This document shows, piece after piece, positions 60,910 to 64,000 of a stretch of DNA of 64,000 nt. Each line of letters opens with the position of its first letter. The first letter of the stretch is position 1. The position numbers were made by a program, and so were the translations under genes. This stretch comes from Shimia sp051201625. GTDB lineage: Bacteria > Pseudomonadota > Alphaproteobacteria > Rhodobacterales > Rhodobacteraceae. The DNA lies in contig NZ_CP179203.1 of NCBI RefSeq assembly GCF_051201625.1, forward strand, positions 1,860,001 through 1,924,000, written 5' to 3'. Under the pieces are notes generated by a model, which saw nothing but the letters and a program-made list of their open reading frames with translations, was not told where the DNA came from and did no database searches.

Positions 60910-61929
60910 TTAGTTAACGACGTTCTCGTTCCACCGCTCAACCCAGGCTTCGCGGTTGTCGATAATGGCGGCTGGATCAAGCATCGTCAGCGAGTTGATC
61001 AGCTCCGCGCCATATGTCAGGCTTTTGGCAATTTCGTCACTGACAACCACGTCGGTGTTGGCCGGACTATCCAGCTTTGCCTCTGCAATGCGTGTCTGCA
61101 CCTCAACGGACAGCCAATAGTCCATGAATTGATAGGCCAACTCTTCATTGCCGTTGCCTTTGGTCATAACCATGACGTTCATACCACCAGTCTGGCCCTC
61201 GGTCGGTTCAGCCCATGCAAACGGCAGGTCAGCACCGGAAAAACGGCTCCATGCAAAACGACCTACAGGGGCCGCAATGACTTCCTCTTGCAGCATCAAC
61301 TGCGCCAGTTCTGACGAGCGATTGTAGAAGGTCACAATGTCGTCGCCACTTTCGCCGATGGCGTCAATTGTCTGCGCATAGTCGGCACCTTCGTGGCCCA
61401 ACGCGTTGCTCAACATCATCAATGTCAACGGGCCTTGAGTACCGGTGATATTGGGCAAGGCCACGCGACCAGCAAGATCGTCGGACAAAAGATCAGCCCA
61501 GCTGTCAACCGTCACAAGATCGGACCGATACACGATAGATGTCGCATAATAGCTGTATCCGACAGCCATTCCATTGCCCAACGGGTCTTTCGCGGCTTCG
61601 TACAAATCTGCGTGGCTCGAAATTTGCGCTACATCCAACGGTTGCAACAGATCCTGACGGGCCAAAGACAACGCATCTTGCGTGGACATAACAGCCATAT
61701 CGATGACTGGATTGGCCGCATTTGCTTCGATTTTTGCCATCCGCTCAACGCTGTTGCCGGTTTCGATCACCACCTCGCAACCGCAAACCTCTTCGAACGG
61801 ATTGAACACAGCCTCGGCCATTGCGTCTTGACCAAAGGCGTAGACTGAAATTGTGAGTGTCCTGTCTTGCGCGTGCCCTGCACCAGCAATCAGGCCAAGG
61901 GCTGCAGTTGTTGCCAAAAAATACTTCAT
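60910..61929 (-). CDS. ABC transporter solute-binding protein (PotD/Fbp-like)
   Basis: A 339-residue periplasmic receptor. The signal peptide MKYFLATTAALGLIAGAGHA precedes QDRTLTISVYAFGQDAMAEAVFNPFEEVCGCEVVIETGNS. The CGC pair near mature residue 30 is unusual and could form a disulfide. The core follows type II periplasmic receptors for iron, thiamine or polyamines, and the pocket residues do not decide between them. Its ATG overlaps the LacI stop by 4 nt. It is the second gene of the operon. Confidence 0.9.
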   Translation of the reverse strand: MKYFLATTAALGLIAGAGHAQDRTLTISVYAFGQDAMAEAVFNPFEEVCGCEVVIETGNSVERMAKIEANAANPVIDMAVMSTQDALSLARQDLLQPLDVAQISSHADLYEAAKDPLGNGMAVGYSYYATSIVYRSDLVTVDSWADLLSDDLAGRVALPNITGTQGPLTLMMLSNALGHEGADYAQTIDAIGESGDDIVTFYNRSSELAQLMLQEEVIAAPVGRFAWSRFSGADLPFAWAEPTEGQTGGMNVMVMTKGNGNEELAYQFMDYWLSVEVQTRIAEAKLDSPANTDVVVSDEIAKSLTYGAELINSLTMLDPAAIIDNREAWVERWNENVVN

Positions 61930-62912
61930 TTCGATCTCCTTGTTGCAGTTTGTACAATTGATGGAACCGGCCCGGTGGATTCACGCAGCATCAACGACAT
62001 GTCGACGACACTTGGGGCAGGTACTTCCGCATTTTGTCGAATGACAGCATCCAGACAGGCGACGGCACGCCGTGATAGCTCGGCCGTGTTAGGCACGATT
62101 GTTGAAAGCGTCGGTCTAACGGCCGTGGCAAGAGGCAAGTCATCAAAGCCAACGACGCTGATCTCTTCAGGGCATTTGAGGCCAGAACGGCCTGCCTCAG
62201 AGACGACGCGCAATGCAAGCAGATCAGAGACAGTCAGTACGGCTGTGACGCCATGATCGCTTTGATCCAACAGGTTTGGAAAGCTCTTAGACGTCCAAAC
62301 GACTTCATACTCAAATCCTTCCAGAGCACCCAACATTCCAGCTATCCTCTCTTGCTGCACGGGCGACGACGCATCATCACCCAAAAGCAGAAACTTGCGA
62401 TGGCCCAAGTCCAGCATGGCTTGGGCAGACAGTGCGCCACCCTGCCGATGATTTGCGGCTACAGTATTTTGCGGATCAGGCTGGGTGCTAAGAACAACGC
62501 AGGGGGCTGCTGTGACATCCAATTGCGTTCCACGCTGAGGAAGAATAATGATGCCATCAACGCCACGCTGGATAAGCTGATTGATCGCCTTTGCCTGCCC
62601 ATCCGCTGTTCCACGCGCATTTGCAATCAAAACGCCAAACCCACATTTGTCGGCTTCGGCCTCGACCGCGTGGGCAAACTCAGGAAAAACCGGCTTTGTG
62701 ATATCCGGCATCACCAAGCCCAAAATTCCGCTGCGACCCGTTTTCAAAGCACGTCCAGCAGCACTCGGAAAATAGCCAACGCTTTGAGCGTGCGACGTCA
62801 CAAGTTTGACCACATTTTGCGACACGCGACCTTTGCCAGTCAGCGCATTTGAGACCGTAGCTACGGATAACCCGAGGTCTTGTGCAATTTGCTTTTGATT
62901 TGTCAAAATCAT
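61926..62912 (-). CDS. LacI-family transcriptional regulator
   Basis: A 328-residue LacI/GalR repressor. The HTH is TNQKQIAQDLGLSVATVSNALTGKGRVS with the hinge helix NVVKLVTSHAQSVGYFPSAAGRALKTG. The periplasmic-binding-like sensor domain has IRQRGVDGIIILP-type (here LIQRGVDGIIILPQ) and VSVVGFDDLPLA-type (ISVVGFDDLPLA) blocks. ATG 62912 follows AGAGGA. It is the first gene of the importer operon and has a palindrome 13 nt upstream, so autoregulation is likely. LacI proteins usually sense sugars or nucleosides. Confidence 0.93.
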   Translation of the reverse strand: MILTNQKQIAQDLGLSVATVSNALTGKGRVSQNVVKLVTSHAQSVGYFPSAAGRALKTGRSGILGLVMPDITKPVFPEFAHAVEAEADKCGFGVLIANARGTADGQAKAINQLIQRGVDGIIILPQRGTQLDVTAAPCVVLSTQPDPQNTVAANHRQGGALSAQAMLDLGHRKFLLLGDDASSPVQQERIAGMLGALEGFEYEVVWTSKSFPNLLDQSDHGVTAVLTVSDLLALRVVSEAGRSGLKCPEEISVVGFDDLPLATAVRPTLSTIVPNTAELSRRAVACLDAVIRQNAEVPAPSVVDMSLMLRESTGPVPSIVQTATRRSK

Positions 62913-62924
62913 TCCTCTAGGCTT

Positions 62925-62940
62925 GCTTAAACGATTAAGC
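62925..62940. promoter_or_regulatory. LacI-type operator
   Basis: GCTTAAACGATTAAGC is a 16-bp palindrome with the central CG of LacI-family operators and one mismatched pair. It is placed 13 nt before the lacI-like start, in the control region shared with the amidohydrolase. Confidence 0.7.
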
Positions 62941-63032
62941 GGCGAGGTATTCGACTTGTCAAGACATTCACTCTCGCTCAAACAGCCAAAGGTTCAGGCA
63001 CCGATACAAATAATGACCGAAGGTGCAACTCG

Positions 63033-64000
63033 ATGCGCACATTAATTCATAACGCTCGTGTTCTGACTATGAACGACAATTTCGAGGAATTCGAAAAGGG
63101 CTGGCTTGCGATTTTACATAAAGAGATTCAAGGGCGTGGTGTGGGCGATACCCATGATGCTTTTAGCCAATTTGATGACGTAATAGACGCGGGTGGCGAC
63201 CTGATTATGCCTGGCATGGTCAACACTCACTGCCACATGCCGATGACTGTATTTCGGGGCTTGGGCGAAGACGTCGATGAGCGGCTGTTTCGCTACATCT
63301 TGCCATTGGAACGTGAGGCCGTGACCCCAGATGTTGTTCGTATCGGCGCGCAACTCGCAGCCGTAGAAATGATTCTGGGCGGTGTGACCACCACGGCTGA
63401 CATGTACTATTACGAACAAGAAGTCGGTCGCGTGATTGATGCGTCGGGAATGCGCGGCATTGTCGGGCAATCCCTCGCGGATTTTGACGCCCCTGACCAC
63501 ATGTCCTTTGATGAAGGCTTTGCGCTCACGGACGATTTGCGGGATGAGTTTCAAGGTAATGATCGCGTTATGGCGTCCATCGCGCCGCACGCGCCTTACT
63601 CTACGGGTCCGGCGATCATGGAACGGGTCGCGAGGTATGTCACTGATTACCCAGATATCCGCGTCCAGATGCATCTCGCGGAAATGAAATCAGAGATGAA
63701 GTGGTGTGCGGACCACCATAATTGTCGCCCAGTAGGACTTGCAGACAAGTCAGGCTTGCTGAAACCCGGCGCGATCATGGCGCATTGCTTAGAGCTGACG
63801 CCTGATGAAATTGTAGTTTTAGCCGAGCGGGGCGTAGGCGTTGCCCATAACGCAAGGTCGAACGCCAAAGCTGGCAGAGGCATAGCCCCAGTCGAGGCGA
63901 TGCGTAACTCAGGCGTTCCTGTCGGCTTGGCCACAGACGGCCCGATGAGTGGTAACGCGCTGGATATCATCGCACAGATGGCACCAGCTTCAATGTTTGC
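63033..64000 (+). CDS. Amidohydrolase/deaminase of the Atz/Trz-SAH deaminase group (3' end beyond window)
   Basis: The first 322 residues are present, from ATG 63033 to the right edge without a stop. MRTLIHNARVLTMND is the family's beta-sandwich start. H66 and H68 in NTHCHMP bind metal. VQMHLAEMKSE and IMAHCLELTPDE carry the next histidines, and VGLATDGPMSGNALD the metal-ligand aspartate. Members deaminate or dechlorinate N-heterocycles (SAH/MTA, guanine, cytosine, triazines). It is divergent from the LacI-regulated importer, which probably brings in its substrate, such as a nucleoside, base or guanidine-like amide. The start follows GAAGGTG. Confidence 0.9.
   Translation, partial: MRTLIHNARVLTMNDNFEEFEKGWLAILHKEIQGRGVGDTHDAFSQFDDVIDAGGDLIMPGMVNTHCHMPMTVFRGLGEDVDERLFRYILPLEREAVTPDVVRIGAQLAAVEMILGGVTTTADMYYYEQEVGRVIDASGMRGIVGQSLADFDAPDHMSFDEGFALTDDLRDEFQGNDRVMASIAPHAPYSTGPAIMERVARYVTDYPDIRVQMHLAEMKSEMKWCADHHNCRPVGLADKSGLLKPGAIMAHCLELTPDEIVVLAERGVGVAHNARSNAKAGRGIAPVEAMRNSGVPVGLATDGPMSGNALDIIAQMAPASMF

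Noticed and set aside
1..64000. CRISPR arrays, prophage, rRNA operons, toxin-antitoxin pairs
   Set aside because: No regularly spaced repeats, phage structural genes, rRNA-like sequence or paired small toxin/antitoxin frames were seen.

Overview
The window reads as chromosomal DNA of a marine roseobacter-group alphaproteobacterium (Rhodobacteraceae) of moderate GC. This rests on the class II ribonucleotide reductase NrdJ, a non-pyrrolysine MttB-family methyltransferase, an NDUFAF6-like squalene/phytoene-synthase homologue, a roseobacter-type HNH protein, tripartite TRAP and Fbp/Pot-type ABC importers, and gene-family sequences typical of that group. The taxonomic call is inference from protein families; no rRNA is present.

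Region 1 (1-8.1 kb) is a sugar-acid catabolic island. Two divergent operons flank a GntR/FCD regulator. The minus operon holds a probable 3,6-anhydro-L-galactonate cycloisomerase, a zinc dehydrogenase and a KduD-like SDR cut by the window edge. The plus operon holds gntR, a 2-keto-3-deoxy-sugar-acid kinase, a threonate-dehydrogenase-like enzyme, a TIM-barrel isomerase, a Gfo/Idh/MocA oxidoreductase and a second enolase-superfamily dehydratase. Two GT-N3-AC sites lie in the shared control region. The set suggests use of red-algal galactan monomers or related sugar acids.

Region 2 (8.3-35.7 kb) is mostly housekeeping: DEAD-box helicase, gpt, fabI, pdxH, a DUF192 protein, tRNA-Pro(UGG), nrdJ behind a pair of NrdR boxes, mttB-like and aminotransferase genes, cysS, cimA, the NDUFAF6-like gene, an MFS transporter, an AlkA-like glycosylase overlapping a carboxylesterase, a predicted outer-membrane beta-barrel, an HNH protein, an arginase/ornithine cyclodeaminase operon with divergent Lrp regulator, dsbB and a DedA-like membrane protein, ending with tRNA-Leu(CAA).

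Region 3 (35.7-41.2 kb), next to tRNA-Leu, looks accessory. It has an orphan TPR fragment, a small cyclic-phosphate-processing receiver-domain (cREC) protein, a decayed IS6-family transposase end and a two-gene RND efflux pump without outer-membrane channel or local regulator.

Region 4 (41.8-49.7 kb) is the most unusual catabolic cluster. A LysR regulator, an aspartate-dehydrogenase-like protein and an aldehyde dehydrogenase run leftward. A DapA-family lyase that lacks the usual catalytic tyrosine, a complete 3-hydroxyanthranilate 3,4-dioxygenase and a DctPQM TRAP importer run rightward. A terminator-like attenuator separates dctP from dctQ. The combination does not match a pathway I know.

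Region 5 (49.9-64 kb) holds a DJ-1/PfpI gene with divergent LysR; an RpiR-regulated Fbp/Afu-type ABC importer with a HAD phosphatase (candidate sugar-phosphate uptake); and a LacI-regulated Pot-type ABC importer divergent from an Atz/Trz-type amidohydrolase cut by the right edge. An intergenic repeat family occurs at about 41.6, 49.8, 51.8 and 58.1 kb.
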